Source: Hymenobacter sp. IS2118
GTDB lineage: Bacteria > Bacteroidota > Bacteroidia > Cytophagales > Hymenobacteraceae
Reading direction: 5' to 3'
Length of the DNA stretch: 64,000 nucleotides
Assembly (NCBI RefSeq): GCF_000715495.1
Contig: NZ_JNLX01000128.1
Location: 1 to 64,000, forward strand
A model generated the notes under the pieces. That model did not search any database and had not been told where the DNA came from. It saw nothing but the letters and a program-made list of their open reading frames with translations. The position numbers and the translations under genes were made by a program. Of this stretch, positions 50,446 through 60,271 are shown piece by piece. How positions within the stretch are numbered: position 1 is the stretch's first letter; every line of letters starts with the position of its first letter.

Positions 50446-50804
50446 AAGACCTTAAACAATTTTCCGTTGACGATGGAGTAGCCATTGGCTTCCATTACCA
50501 GGCTGGGAAAAGCATTGCCATTGATTTTGATGGTTGCTACAGCATGGAGAGCAAAAAGTATTTAGATGGGCTCTGCTCACTCACTGTAGAAAACTGGGCC
50601 AGTGCTACAGCCATACATCTAAATCTAGATGGCGATGGAAAAGAGCGTCCATTAGAGAGTGTATTGGGAATTATTGATATGGTACTCGCGATAGAGTCGG
50701 ATGAAAGCTCACTACAATTGTGGGTAGAAACTATTGATAGTCGATATCTACTTCTAAAATTCAGGAATGCCGTTGCAGGGTTCACATTCCCTGAAGTTGA
50801 ATAA
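50442..50804 (+). CDS. Small hypothetical protein
   Basis: A 120-residue soluble protein, ATG 50442 (MKDLKQFSVDDGVAIGFHYQ). Beta-rich pattern with GKSIAIDFDGCYSMES, SATAIHLNLDGDGKERPLE and SLQLWVETIDSRYLLLKFRN, resembling small immunity-like or sensor-like folds, but no family is recognised. Its codon use is more AT-rich than the surrounding genes, hinting at recent acquisition. A terminator follows at 50805. Confidence 0.65.
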   Translation: MKDLKQFSVDDGVAIGFHYQAGKSIAIDFDGCYSMESKKYLDGLCSLTVENWASATAIHLNLDGDGKERPLESVLGIIDMVLAIESDESSLQLWVETIDSRYLLLKFRNAVAGFTFPEVE

Positions 50805-50838
50805 AAAAGCCCCGCCGGCATAATGCCAGCAGGGCTTT
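50805..50838. terminator. Terminator between hypothetical gene and tsf
   Basis: Imperfect stem AAAGCCCCGCCGGCAT / ATGCCAGCAGGGCTTT with a short TA loop; A/T-flanked, between convergent genes, so it can serve both. Confidence 0.85.
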
Positions 50839-50859
50839 AACTTTAGCAGTCAGCCGCAA

Positions 50860-51696
50860 TTAAGCGCCGATAGCCACCCGCTTGAAGTCCGAAACCGTCA
50901 TGCCTTTCGACTTGCTGTCGAGCAGCTGGGCGATGGTCATCGAGGTGTCCTTCACGAACTCCTGGTTCAGCAAGGTGTTGTCCTTGTAGAATTTGTTGAG
51001 CTTGCCCATGGCAATTTTCTCCAGCATCGCCTCGGGCTTGCCTTCGGCACGCGCCTGCTCTTTGCCTACTTCAATTTCGCGCTCAGCAACCGAAGCGTCC
51101 ACACCGTCTTTGTCCACGGCAATGGGCTTCATGGCTACGATTTGCATGGCTACGTCGCGGCCCACGGCAGCAGCGTCGGCGTCGCCTACGTTCTTCAGGC
51201 CCACGAGTACGGCCTTCTTGTTGTCGGAGTGGATGTAAGAAGCCACTTTCTCAGCGGTCAGCGTGGCGTAAATTACCTCCAGCTTCTCACCGATTTTGCC
51301 CATCAGGTCGGTCACGTGCTCCTGAATGCTGGTGCCATCGGCGGCGTTGGCAGCCATAACGTCCTCCTTCGTGCCAGCGTCGATGCGCACGGCCGTGTCC
51401 AGAATTTGCTGAGCCAGCTCGCGGAAGTTAGCCACTTTAGCTACTGATTCGGTTTCGCAAGCTAAGGCTACCAATTTGCCTTTGGTGCCGTCTTCGCTCA
51501 CGCTCACCAGCACGAGGCCTTCCGAGGTTTCGTTTTCGGCGCGCTTATCAGCGATTTTCTGGCCGTGCTTGCGAAGAATGTCGCGGGCAGCTTCGAAGTC
51601 GCCATCGGCTTCCACCAGGGCTTTTTTGCAATCCATCATGCCGGCACCGGTCATGGTGCGGAGCTTGTTTACGTCTGCGGCGGTAATAGCGGCCAT
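50860..51696 (-). CDS. tsf: Translation elongation factor Ts
   Basis: A 278-residue guanine-nucleotide exchange factor for EF-Tu. Start ATG 51696 (MAAITAADVNKLRTMTGAGMMDCKKAL), the classic EF-Ts N-terminus; CDS length is normal. The core includes GLVLVSVSEDGTKGKLVALACETESVAK and VLVGLKNVGDADAAAVGRDVAMQIVAMKP. It is the last gene of the rplM-rpsI-rpsB-tsf run and is separated from rpsB by a terminator-like hairpin. Confidence 0.97.
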   Translation of the reverse strand: MAAITAADVNKLRTMTGAGMMDCKKALVEADGDFEAARDILRKHGQKIADKRAENETSEGLVLVSVSEDGTKGKLVALACETESVAKVANFRELAQQILDTAVRIDAGTKEDVMAANAADGTSIQEHVTDLMGKIGEKLEVIYATLTAEKVASYIHSDNKKAVLVGLKNVGDADAAAVGRDVAMQIVAMKPIAVDKDGVDASVAEREIEVGKEQARAEGKPEAMLEKIAMGKLNKFYKDNTLLNQEFVKDTSMTIAQLLDSKSKGMTVSDFKRVAIGA

Positions 51697-51770
51697 TGGA
51701 TGTAGGGTTTTGTAATGTTGAAATTGAATGGTCAAATCCCCCTCCTTACCAAGAAGGGGAGCAAAATAAA

Positions 51771-51812
51771 AAGGGAACCTTCGGAGCCTAGGCTGCGCGA
51801 AGGTTCCCTTCT
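51771..51812 (-). terminator. Hairpin between rpsB and tsf
   Basis: 13-nt arms AAGGGAACCTTCG / CGAAGGTTCCCTT around a loop that has its own small GCCTAGGC stem, within the ~136-base rpsB-tsf gap. On the minus strand it ends in TTTTTATTTTG-like bases, so it may attenuate tsf relative to rpsB. Confidence 0.75.
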
Positions 51813-51832
51813 TTCAAAGAGCTAAGAAGGGC

Positions 51833-52600
51833 TTATTCTTCGTCAGCAGCCGTTTTTTCAGCAATAGCAGCCTCGTCGGCTTCTTTGCGGTCGGCGTCTT
51901 CTTTGTCAACTTTGCGCTCCGACAGGCCGTCTTCGATGGCCTTGCCAATCACGCTCACGATGAGCTGAATGGACTTCGAGGCATCGTCGTTGGCAGGAAT
52001 CGGGAACTGTACCAATTCGGGGTTCGAGTTCGTGTCGCAGATAGCAAACACGGGAATCCCTAGTTTGTGGGCTTCTTTCACGGCGATATGCTCGCGCTTC
52101 ACGTCGATAACGAACAAAGCAGCCGGCAGGCGGCCGAGGTCGGCGATACCACCGAGTACCCGGTCCAGCTTGGCGCGCTCACGCGTCATCATCAGCTTCT
52201 CACGCTTGGCGAGCGCGGCGTAAGCCGTGTTCTCTTTCACCATCTTGTCGATGGTGGACATCTTCTTCAGGCTCTTGCGAACCGTGGCGAAGTTGGTGAG
52301 CATGCCGCCCAACCACCGGTCGGTCACGAAAGGCATCTTCAAACGCTCGGCTTCGGTGGTTACGATTTCCTGCGCCTGCTTTTTGGTGGCCACGAACATG
52401 ATTTTGCGGCCGCTCTTCGCGATGTTGCGAATAGCAGTGGCAGCATAATCAAGCGAAACCAACGTTTTGTTGAGGTCGATGATGTGGATGCCGTTCTTCT
52501 CCATGAAGATGTACGGCGCCATTTTGGGGTCCCACTTGCGGGTGAGGTGACCAAAGTGGGCACCTGCGTCGAGCAGGTCCTTATAAGTCGTCTGAGCCAT
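51833..52600 (-). CDS. rpsB: 30S ribosomal protein S2
   Basis: A 255-residue ribosomal protein. Family marks: DAGAHFGHLTRKWDPKMAPYIFMEKNGIHIIDL near the start, GGMLTNFATVRKSLKK, and PVFAICDTNSNPE. The acidic C-terminal tail (about residues 235-255) is longer than in E. coli. It follows rpsI by 18 bases and has an unusually strong Shine-Dalgarno site. Confidence 0.97.
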   Translation of the reverse strand: MAQTTYKDLLDAGAHFGHLTRKWDPKMAPYIFMEKNGIHIIDLNKTLVSLDYAATAIRNIAKSGRKIMFVATKKQAQEIVTTEAERLKMPFVTDRWLGGMLTNFATVRKSLKKMSTIDKMVKENTAYAALAKREKLMMTRERAKLDRVLGGIADLGRLPAALFVIDVKREHIAVKEAHKLGIPVFAICDTNSNPELVQFPIPANDDASKSIQLIVSVIGKAIEDGLSERKVDKEDADRKEADEAAIAEKTAADEE

Positions 52601-52608
52601 GATAGTAT

Positions 52609-52614
52609 CCTCCT
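52609..52614 (-). promoter_or_regulatory. rpsB: Strong Shine-Dalgarno site AGGAGG of rpsB
   Basis: On the minus strand CCAGGAGGATACTATC precedes the ATG at 52600, giving a full AGGAGG with an 8-base spacer. None of the neighbours (rplM, rpsI, tsf, recA) has such a site, and Bacteroidota genes in general avoid them. This may reflect special translational control of S2. Confidence 0.8.
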
Positions 52615-52618
52615 GGTT

Positions 52619-53005
52619 TTAGCGTTTCGAGAACTGGAACGAGCGACGAGCCTTGCGCTTGCCGAATTTCTTGCGTTCCACCATGCGCGGGTCGCGGGTG
52701 AGGAAGCCTTCCTTCTTCAAAGCAGGACGGGTTTCTTCGTTGTCGCTCACGAGCGCCTTGGTGATTGCCAGACGGATAGCCTCGGCCTGAGCCGAAATGC
52801 CGCCGCCTTTCACGTTCACCTTGATGTCGTACTGGCCGACTTGCTCAAGAATTGCCAGGGGCTGGTTGACCACGTTCTCCAGCAACTCGTTGCTGAAATA
52901 CGCCTTCATGTCCCGGTCATTGATAGTGATATTCCCTTGCCCGGCCTGCATGTAAATGCGGGCCACCGAGGTTTTTCTTCTACCAGAGGTGTTGGTAATT
53001 GCCAT
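52619..53005 (-). CDS. rpsI: 30S ribosomal protein S9
   Basis: A 128-residue protein, ATG 53005 (MAITNTSGRRKTSVARIYMQAG), ending in the conserved DPRMVERKKFGKRKARRSFQFSKR tail that reaches the P-site tRNA. A longer frame to 53077 would run through the palindrome upstream and is rejected. Second gene of the rplM-rpsI-rpsB-tsf run. Confidence 0.97.
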   Translation of the reverse strand: MAITNTSGRRKTSVARIYMQAGQGNITINDRDMKAYFSNELLENVVNQPLAILEQVGQYDIKVNVKGGGISAQAEAIRLAITKALVSDNEETRPALKKEGFLTRDPRMVERKKFGKRKARRSFQFSKR

Positions 53006-53022
53006 TAGTGGAAAAATTGTGA

Positions 53023-53095
53023 GGTAAGCTTTAGCTTGCCGGATAGCAAGCCGTTGTAAAAAGCAGGTACCCGACACGGCAAGCTAAAGCTTACC
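53023..53095. repeat. Palindromic repeat, AAGCTTTAGCTT family, copy 1 (between rplM and rpsI)
   Basis: Perfect 19-nt arms GGTAAGCTTTAGCTTGCCG (53023-53041) and their complement (53077-53095), loop 35 nt. The same core (AAGCTTTAGCTTG) recurs at 61491-61552. It fills nearly all of the 100-base gap between two ribosomal-protein genes normally co-transcribed. Confidence 0.85.
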
Positions 53096-53105
53096 GCACG
53101 TGGAC

Positions 53106-53558
53106 CTACAGGTTTTTGAGTTCGATAGCCACGGGCTGCTGCGCCTCGTGTGGGTGCTCCATGCCCGAGTACACGTACATGTTGCGGTACTGAGCGGCAC
53201 CCAGCTTGTTGCCTTGCAGCATGCCTTTCACAGCGTGCTCGATGACGCGACGCGAGTCGCGGTCCATCTGCTCGCGCACGGTGCGCCGCTTCTGGCCGCC
53301 GGGGTAGCCCGAGTGAGTGATGTAGACCTTTTCGGTCATTTTCTTGCCCGTTACGCGCAGGTTGTCGGCGTTGAGCACGATGACGTTGTCACCGCAGTCC
53401 GAGTTGGGCGTAAACGAAGGCTTGTGCTTGCCACGCAGAATGTTGGCAATCTGCGAGCAAACGCGGCCCAGCGGGGCTACGCTGGCGTCTACGATAACCC
53501 AGCTCTTCTGGGCGTTGGCCTTATTGACGTGGGTCGTCTTGAAGCTCAGGTGGTCCAT
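53106..53558 (-). CDS. rplM: 50S ribosomal protein L13
   Basis: A 150-residue ribosomal protein. WVIVDASVAPLGRVCSQIANILRGKHKPSFTPNSDCGDNVIVLNADNLRVTGKK and HSGYPGG are L13 marks. First gene of the ribosomal run; the promoter should lie in 53560-53770, shared divergently with the membrane protein gene. Confidence 0.97.
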   Translation of the reverse strand: MDHLSFKTTHVNKANAQKSWVIVDASVAPLGRVCSQIANILRGKHKPSFTPNSDCGDNVIVLNADNLRVTGKKMTEKVYITHSGYPGGQKRRTVREQMDRDSRRVIEHAVKGMLQGNKLGAAQYRNMYVYSGMEHPHEAQQPVAIELKNL

Positions 53559-53772
53559 GAGTCGAAAAAAAGGTATGCTAAACTATTGAATAAGAGTTCG
53601 AAGCCGCTACGGCTCCGGGAAAAACGGACACAAAGGTACTGATTTATCGGCAAATAGCCAAGCGTGGCGGAGTAGTTTTTCCGGGGGGCGTCCTGTTCCT
53701 TAAGCCAGTGGAAGTGGGCCAATCAGTGCTCAAGCGCACAAAAGCGTACTTTTAAGCCCTATTGCTGCACTT

Positions 53773-55236
53773 ATGACCTTGCTTGAAGCCCGTTCAGATT
53801 CTGCTATCACCGACCGCCGCGCCCGGTGGCTACTGGCCGGTTTGCTGCTCTTATCCGTCGTAGTTGCCTTCGTCACCACGAGCACCTATGATTCCGGCGA
53901 CAGCATCAAACACTATCTGTTTGCCCGCTATGCCCCCCAGCACCCGCTGAATTACCTGGATTCCTGGGCTAAACCGCTATTTACAATCCTGGCATCGGGA
54001 CCAGCGCAGGCCGGGTTTATGGGCATGAAGCTGTTCCAATGCGGGGTGGTGGCACTGTCGGCATGGTCGGCTTACGTGGTGGCGCGGGCCCTTCGCCTGC
54101 CCGCTCCCGAGCTAGTGATACTATTTGCCTACGCGGCGCCCGACTATTTCCTCATTCAGTTTTCCGGGCTCACCGAGCCGCTCTTCGGGCTGGTGCTGGT
54201 GGGCGCGGTAGCGCTGGCCCTGACGAACCGGCCGGGCTGGTCGGCCGCGCTTATTTCCTGGCTGCCCTTTGTGCGGTCCGAGGGCTTTATTCTGATTGGG
54301 CTGTGGGTGGTGTACTTAGCGTGGCGACAACAGTGGCGTTACCTGCCGCTGTTGGTGCTGGGCTACGTGTTGTTTAGCGCGGTAGGCGCGTTGGCGCTGG
54401 GCGAGGCGGGCTGGGTGTTCAGCCGCAATCCCTACGCCACTATATCTTGGTACGGCCACGGCAATTGGCCCCATTTTGTTTTCAGCCTGCCGGGCTTGTT
54501 GGGTTGGGTGCTGCTGCCGCTGGCCCTGACCGGGGGCGTGCGTATGCTGCGCGACTGCCTGCGGCCGGAGCGCCGCCAGCGCCCTCTGTTCAGCGCGGAG
54601 CTGCTGCTCATCTACGGCAGCATCACTGTTTTTATTGCCGCGCACACTGTTTTTTGGGCCCTTGGGCTGTTCAACTCGTTTGGTTTGACGCGCGTGCTCA
54701 CCGTGACCACGCCGCTTTTTGCCGTGGTGGCCCTCAACGGCCTGGCGTGGCTAACCGCGGGTGCCCGACTGCCCGCCACGCAGCGCCGCGTTCGGCGGGC
54801 GGTGGTGGCGGCCGTGGTGCTCTTTCCATTTCTGGGCACGCGACAGGGTTTCCGGTGGCAGCGCGATTTTACCCGTCTGCCCGACCAGGAAGTGGCGGAA
54901 AACGCCGCCGCGTGGCTACGCAAAACCTACGGCCTCGGCACCCGGCCGCTCGCCTACGAGTTTCCTTACGTGGCCTTGGCCACGCAGCACGACTTTTTCG
55001 ACCCCCAGGCCCGTCCGGTCCTGAACATTCGTAACGTTAGCCAAGTGGCGATGCTGCCCGTGGGCACGCTGGTGGTGTGGGACAATTGGTACGCCCGTGC
55101 CGAAGCCAACGTACCGTTGTCCCAGCTTCAGTCCGATGCCCGTTTTCGGGAGCGCTGGACTGAGGCCCGGCCGCGCAATCGCTCACGCCCCGAGGGCGAC
55201 AGCACCCGCATTATTGTGTTTGAGCGGGTGCGATAG
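53773..55236 (+). CDS. GT-C-like multi-pass membrane glycosyltransferase
   Basis: A 487-residue membrane protein with about ten helices. The first loop after the first helix has TSTYDSGDSIKHYLFARYAPQHPLNYLDSWAKPLFT, an acidic Asp-x-x-Asp-Ser pattern typical of GT-C enzymes that use lipid-linked sugars. A soluble C-terminal tail (about 360-487) contains QHDFFDPQARPVLNIRNVSQ. Probably transfers a sugar to a lipid or protein on the periplasmic side. No neighbouring surface genes. Confidence 0.72.
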   Translation: MTLLEARSDSAITDRRARWLLAGLLLLSVVVAFVTTSTYDSGDSIKHYLFARYAPQHPLNYLDSWAKPLFTILASGPAQAGFMGMKLFQCGVVALSAWSAYVVARALRLPAPELVILFAYAAPDYFLIQFSGLTEPLFGLVLVGAVALALTNRPGWSAALISWLPFVRSEGFILIGLWVVYLAWRQQWRYLPLLVLGYVLFSAVGALALGEAGWVFSRNPYATISWYGHGNWPHFVFSLPGLLGWVLLPLALTGGVRMLRDCLRPERRQRPLFSAELLLIYGSITVFIAAHTVFWALGLFNSFGLTRVLTVTTPLFAVVALNGLAWLTAGARLPATQRRVRRAVVAAVVLFPFLGTRQGFRWQRDFTRLPDQEVAENAAAWLRKTYGLGTRPLAYEFPYVALATQHDFFDPQARPVLNIRNVSQVAMLPVGTLVVWDNWYARAEANVPLSQLQSDARFRERWTEARPRNRSRPEGDSTRIIVFERVR

Positions 55237-55243
55237 GGGCTAT

Positions 55244-55957
55244 TTATTGGTTTTGGCGCAGGGCTTCCACCAACACCCGGAAGTCTTTGGGGTAAGGGGC
55301 TTCCACGGAAATTTCCTCGCCATTTAAGCCTGAAAACTGGAGCTGCATGGCGTGCAGAGCAAAGCGCTTAATGAACGGCTGCTCTTCCTCGCCCTGCTTC
55401 AGGTTGAACTTCTTTTTGAGCGTCGACAGGAAAAAATCCTCGCCGCCGTACAGCGTATCGCCCACAATGGGCGCCTGCAAATACATGAGGTGCAGGCGAA
55501 TCTGGTGCATGCGGCCGGTCACGGGCTCGCAAAGGATGAGCGAGTGGCGGGTGAAGTTTTCGAGCGTAGTGAAGTGGGTTTCGGCCGCCTTGCCCTTGTA
55601 GGCAAGCCGGGCCTTGCCACGCGTCGTGTTTTCGATGCTGCGTTCCACCACTTCATCCTTAAACTGCGGCGTGCCCCACACCACGGCGTGATACTGCTTT
55701 TTCACCTCCCGATTCTCGAATTGCATGGCGAGGTGGCGATACGCCTCCGGCGTTTTGGCAAAAGCCAGGGCCCCGCTGGTTTCACGGTCGAGGCGGTGCG
55801 CGGCCTGAATGTCATCGTAGCTCTGGCGGGCCAGGCGCAGCATGTTGGGCGCACCGCCCACCCGCTCGTCGAGCGTGGCCAGAAATGGCGGCTTGTTGAC
55901 GACGAGGTAATCGTCGTTTTCAAAAATAATGAGGTCGGAGAAATCGGGAAGCTTCAT
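55244..55957 (-). CDS. RluA-family RNA pseudouridine synthase
   Basis: A 237-residue enzyme that converts uridine to pseudouridine in rRNA or tRNA. The catalytic motif HRLDRETSGALAFAKT (about residues 55-70, Asp at about 58) and VTGRMHQIRLHL (about 144-155) are intact. It lacks the N-terminal S4 RNA-binding domain of RluC/RluD. Start ATG 55957 (MKLPDFSDLIIFENDDYLVVNKP). Convergent with the GT-C gene, only 7 bases apart. Confidence 0.93.
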   Translation of the reverse strand: MKLPDFSDLIIFENDDYLVVNKPPFLATLDERVGGAPNMLRLARQSYDDIQAAHRLDRETSGALAFAKTPEAYRHLAMQFENREVKKQYHAVVWGTPQFKDEVVERSIENTTRGKARLAYKGKAAETHFTTLENFTRHSLILCEPVTGRMHQIRLHLMYLQAPIVGDTLYGGEDFFLSTLKKKFNLKQGEEEQPFIKRFALHAMQLQFSGLNGEEISVEAPYPKDFRVLVEALRQNQ

Positions 55958-56034
55958 AGGAAGCCCCAAAGGTAGCCGGTAAGGGATTGGGGCGCGGCTG
56001 GGCCGGTGCTTTAATCGGGCTGATTCCTCCGGTG

Positions 56035-57090
56035 CTAGCCTGCCCCTTTGGGCTTGCCCAGCTTGAATTCGAGCGTGGTGCCCTCGCCGATGGTGCTTTT
56101 CACACGAATGTTGGACTTGTGCGCCTCCACGATGTGCTTGCTGATGGCGAGCCCCAGACCGGAGCCGCCGGAGTCGCGGGAGCGGCTTTTATCGATGCGA
56201 TAGAAGCGCTCGAAAATGCGGGCCTGGTGCTCGGGCGCAATGCCGGCCCCATCGTCGCGCACGGCAATGCGCACCGCGCGGCCGCTTTCGGTGAGGGCTA
56301 CCACCACGCGGCCGTGGTCACGGCCGTATTTGATGGCATTGTCAATCAGGTTCACCAAAACCTGGCGAATGCGGTTGCGGTCGGCCACGACCGGAATTTC
56401 GGTTTCAGCTAGCGTTGGTGGAAACAGCTCGAGGATGGTGCCGCGGCGAGCGGCCTGCTGTTCCAGTAGCTCAAAAATTTCGCGCACCAGCACTACCAGG
56501 TCGAACCGCTGGCGGCGCATGCGCACCACGCCCTTTTCGAGCTGGGCAATGGTAATCAGGTCCTGCACCAGCTCATCCAGGGTGTCGAGGCTGGTGGCCG
56601 CTTTGCTGAGAAACTTGCGGCGGGTGGCAGGGTCGATGTCGTCCTCCTCATCGTCGAGAATGGTGTGCACAAAACCCTGGGCGGCAAAAAGCGGGGTTTT
56701 GAGCTCGTGCGACACATCGGCCAGAAACTCGCGCCGCAGGGCCTGCAACCGCACCAGCTCATCCAACTCCTGCTGGCGCCGCTCGGCCATGAGCAGAATC
56801 TCGTCGCGCACCCGCTTCACCGGCTCCGGCCGGAATAGGAATTTGTTGCTCAGCTGCTTGAATTCTTTGCGCTTAATGTGCTCCAGACCCGCATAAATGC
56901 CATTGATTTCCCTGAAAATCAGGGCTTCAAATGATAAATAAACCAACAGGAAACACGCCGCCACCGTGATGCCCGCTGCCAGAAAAGCTTCCCGAAATGG
57001 CAGTGCCGGGCCAAAGTGCGCGTAGGCCGTGAGCACACCCGCCACCAGCAGCGAAATAAGCAGGGCAATGGTGCGGGAAGAGAGGTTCAT
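56035..57090 (-). CDS. PhoR-like sensor histidine kinase
   Basis: A 351-residue membrane sensor kinase. Two membrane helices at the N-terminus (about 8-28 and 34-52) with almost no periplasmic loop, then the dimerisation/phospho-acceptor domain with FLADVSHELKTPLFAAQGFVHT (His about residue 129), and an ATPase domain with the N-box (LVNLIDNAIKYG), G1 (VRDDGAGIAPE), F-box (IFERFYRIDKSRSRDSGG) and G2 (SGLGLAISKHIVEAH). It lies downstream of the response regulator gene. The signal may be membrane- or partner-derived. Confidence 0.93.
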   Translation of the reverse strand: MNLSSRTIALLISLLVAGVLTAYAHFGPALPFREAFLAAGITVAACFLLVYLSFEALIFREINGIYAGLEHIKRKEFKQLSNKFLFRPEPVKRVRDEILLMAERRQQELDELVRLQALRREFLADVSHELKTPLFAAQGFVHTILDDEEDDIDPATRRKFLSKAATSLDTLDELVQDLITIAQLEKGVVRMRRQRFDLVVLVREIFELLEQQAARRGTILELFPPTLAETEIPVVADRNRIRQVLVNLIDNAIKYGRDHGRVVVALTESGRAVRIAVRDDGAGIAPEHQARIFERFYRIDKSRSRDSGGSGLGLAISKHIVEAHKSNIRVKSTIGEGTTLEFKLGKPKGAG

Positions 57091-57198
57091 ATATTGATGT
57101 GAAAAATGTGCGGAATATGGGAAATGTGAAAATGCGTTGCTTCACTGAACTTGCAATTTCCAATATTTCCCACATTTAGCATATTTTTCACATTAAAC

Positions 57199-57894
<696 letters not shown>

Positions 57895-57984
57895 GGCAGT
57901 TGGGCTTAGGTGAAGCAAGGCGTTGCTGCTGCAAAAGTACCGCTTGCCGGGCCGAGGCTATGTTACGATTGTATGACCATAGAT

Positions 57985-58803
57985 TTAGCGCACCTTGTTC
58001 AGCGGCCATTTCAGTCCCTGGTATCTCACCATGTCCACCTTCACCGTTCCCACAAACATTTCGGCCTGAAACAGCACCGGAATCTTGTTCCGGTCATCGG
58101 AGAGGTACACGGAAATGGCATTCTCGCCCCGAAACAGCTTGTTGTTGGGCATTTTTGGCACCAGTTTAAAAGTGTGCACGTCGCCAGCCATGGTTTCTAC
58201 AATCTGCCGGCCCTTGTAGGTGACTTCCAGCATGAAATTGTCGCCGTCCAGAAAACCGGGCACCTTAATGACTTCGCCCACGCGCATCTTGTTGAAATCG
58301 AACGTGCGCAGGTAATAAAAGCCGCTCACCAGCTCCAGGGTGTTTTTGGCCACCTTCACGGTGGTGCGTTTGGGCTTGGTTTTGCTGTGGTTCTCTACCT
58401 CGGCCAACTCATTGACGTGGTCGTAGGTGACGGTTTCCTTCTTGCGATAGTTCTTCTCGGCAATGTCGCGCTGGGAGCGCAGGGGCAGGATGCTGGTCGT
58501 GTCGATGTAGGCGCGCCACTGGTCGCGGATGCGCAAAAAGAAGTCGAACGAGCCCGTGGTGCGGCCGCTCACGGTGGCCTTATAGCACGGCCGGTCGTTC
58601 ACGCGCTCCAGGCCGGGGGCCGTTTCCACTGTGGCCTCGCCGCCGTTGATGAGGCCGTAGTGCACCGTGTAGCGGATAACCTCGCCCCGCCCGAAGCTGG
58701 ACTGCGGAATGCTGCGCACAGCATCGCCGGGACCCAAAGCCGGAGGCGCGGCCGCCAGCAACAGCAAAAGAGCGGGAATAAAAAGGAGCCAGCGGCGAGT
58801 CAT
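57985..58803 (-). CDS. DUF3108 exported protein
   Basis: A 272-residue protein with signal peptide (MTRRWLLFIPALLLLLAAAPPA). DUF3108 marks: GEVIRYTVHYGLINGGEATVET, SFDFFLRIRDQWRAYIDTTSILPLRSQRDIAEKNYRKKETVTYDH, FYYLRTFDFNKMRVGE. Members are periplasmic and of unknown role. It sits upstream of the response-regulator gene by ~90 bases in the same direction. Confidence 0.9.
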   Translation of the reverse strand: MTRRWLLFIPALLLLLAAAPPALGPGDAVRSIPQSSFGRGEVIRYTVHYGLINGGEATVETAPGLERVNDRPCYKATVSGRTTGSFDFFLRIRDQWRAYIDTTSILPLRSQRDIAEKNYRKKETVTYDHVNELAEVENHSKTKPKRTTVKVAKNTLELVSGFYYLRTFDFNKMRVGEVIKVPGFLDGDNFMLEVTYKGRQIVETMAGDVHTFKLVPKMPNNKLFRGENAISVYLSDDRNKIPVLFQAEMFVGTVKVDMVRYQGLKWPLNKVR

Positions 58804-58877
58804 AGGTTATACCAAATGGAGAGAGCCAGCCTAAACAAACGCGGTGCCAGCCTCGGAATCCTCAAATATACGGACGT

Positions 58878-58911
58878 AAAAAAGCCCGCTACGAGAGATA
58901 GCGGGCTTTTT
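58878..58911 (-). terminator. Terminator between recA and DUF3108 genes
   Basis: Stem AAAAAGCCCGCTA / TAGCGGGCTTTTT, 7-nt loop, on the minus strand after recA. A word-repeat spacer (TGAGTTATAAG / AACTCATAACT, 58922-58985) lies between it and the recA stop. Confidence 0.85.
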
Positions 58912-58989
58912 AATAACCAATTGTGAGTTATAAGTTTAGCAGCAACGGGTTTCAACTCACAACTGCCAGTTCATAACTCATAACTAATC

Positions 58990-60105
58990 TTACAGGGTGT
59001 CTTCGCCGTCTTCCACGATGGTCAGGTCCACCGGAATCACGTCGGTGTCGCCCTTGGCCATGTCGCGGATTTTCTTCTCGATTTCGGCGGCCAGCTCGGG
59101 GTTGTCGAGCAGCAGGGTTTTTACGGCCTCGCGGCCCTGGCCAATCTTGGTTTCGCCGTAGTTGAACCACGAGCCCGACTTGCCGATGATGCCCATATCC
59201 ACGCCGAGGTCCACAATCTCACCGACTTTGGAAATGCCCTGGCCGTAAATGATGTCAAACTCGACCACCTTGAAGGGCGGCGCGACTTTGTTCTTCACCA
59301 CCTTCACCTTGGTACGGTTGCCAGTCACATTGTCCTTGTCCTCCTTAATCTGGCCGATGCGGCGAATGTCGAGGCGCACCGAAGCGTAGAATTTCAGAGC
59401 GTTACCGCCGGTCGTGGTTTCGGGCGAGCCGAACATCACGCCGATTTTTTCGCGCAGCTGGTTAATAAACACGCAGCAGCAACCCGTTTTGTTGATGGTG
59501 CCGGTGAGCTTACGCAGCGCCTGGCTCATGAGGCGGGCGTGCAGGCCCACTTTCGAGTCGCCCATGTCGCCTTCCAATTCGCCTTTCGGCACGAGGGCAG
59601 CTACGGAGTCAATCACAATAATGTCAATCGCGCCGCTGGAAATCAGCTGGTCGGCGATTTCGAGGGCTTGCTCGCCGTTGTCGGGCTGGGCAATGAGCAG
59701 GTTGCTGGTGTCGATGCCCAGCTTCTCGGCGTACGATTTGTCGAAGGCGTGCTCGGCGTCGATAAACGCCGCCATGCCGCCTTTCTTCTGCGCCTCGGCA
59801 ATCATGTGCATCGTCAGCGTGGTCTTACCCGACGATTCCGGGCCGTAGATTTCGATAACCCGGCCGCGGGGCACGCCGCCAATGCCGAGGGCAATATCGA
59901 GCGAGAGCGAACCCGTGCTGATGCTCGGAATATCGCCCACTTTGTTGTCGGAGAGTTTCATCACCGTGCCTTTGCCGTAGGCTTTGTCCAGCTTATCCAG
60001 CGTGAGCTGGAGAGCTTTCATTTTTCCGGCTGCGGTGCTGAGGTCGCCGGCTTCTGCTTTTTCAACTTTGTCGGCCTTGGGAGCCGCTTTGGTAGCTAGT
60101 GCCAT
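58990..60105 (-). CDS. recA: Recombinase RecA
   Basis: A 371-residue DNA strand-exchange ATPase. Walker [10 protein letters not shown] (about residues 77-85), Walker [11 protein letters not shown] (about 155-164), [30 protein letters not shown], and an acidic C-terminus (EDGEDTL). An N-terminal basic extension of about 20 residues precedes the usual start. Single gene with its own terminator; its promoter should lie in 60106-60270. No obvious LexA-type operator seen. Confidence 0.98.
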   Translation of the reverse strand: MALATKAAPKADKVEKAEAGDLSTAAGKMKALQLTLDKLDKAYGKGTVMKLSDNKVGDIPSISTGSLSLDIALGIGGVPRGRVIEIYGPESSGKTTLTMHMIAEAQKKGGMAAFIDAEHAFDKSYAEKLGIDTSNLLIAQPDNGEQALEIADQLISSGAIDIIVIDSVAALVPKGELEGDMGDSKVGLHARLMSQALRKLTGTINKTGCCCVFINQLREKIGVMFGSPETTTGGNALKFYASVRLDIRRIGQIKEDKDNVTGNRTKVKVVKNKVAPPFKVVEFDIIYGQGISKVGEIVDLGVDMGIIGKSGSWFNYGETKIGQGREAVKTLLLDNPELAAEIEKKIRDMAKGDTDVIPVDLTIVEDGEDTL

Positions 60106-60271
60106 GTGGGGGTGTTTAAGAAAAACGGGTTAGGTTTGGTAAAGTTAACATTTTTGGCCGGGTCGCAATCGAATAATTCTATTCCTTGGTGGAGGCCCCA
60201 AACGGGCTGTTTTGCGGCGGCTTTTTCTAACACAGCACCCGGTGGATTCGTGCCCTGGAAAGGGGAAATAT

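Noticed and set aside
53100..53642. 180-codon plus-strand frame opposite rplM
   Set aside because: Antisense of a highly conserved ribosomal protein gene.
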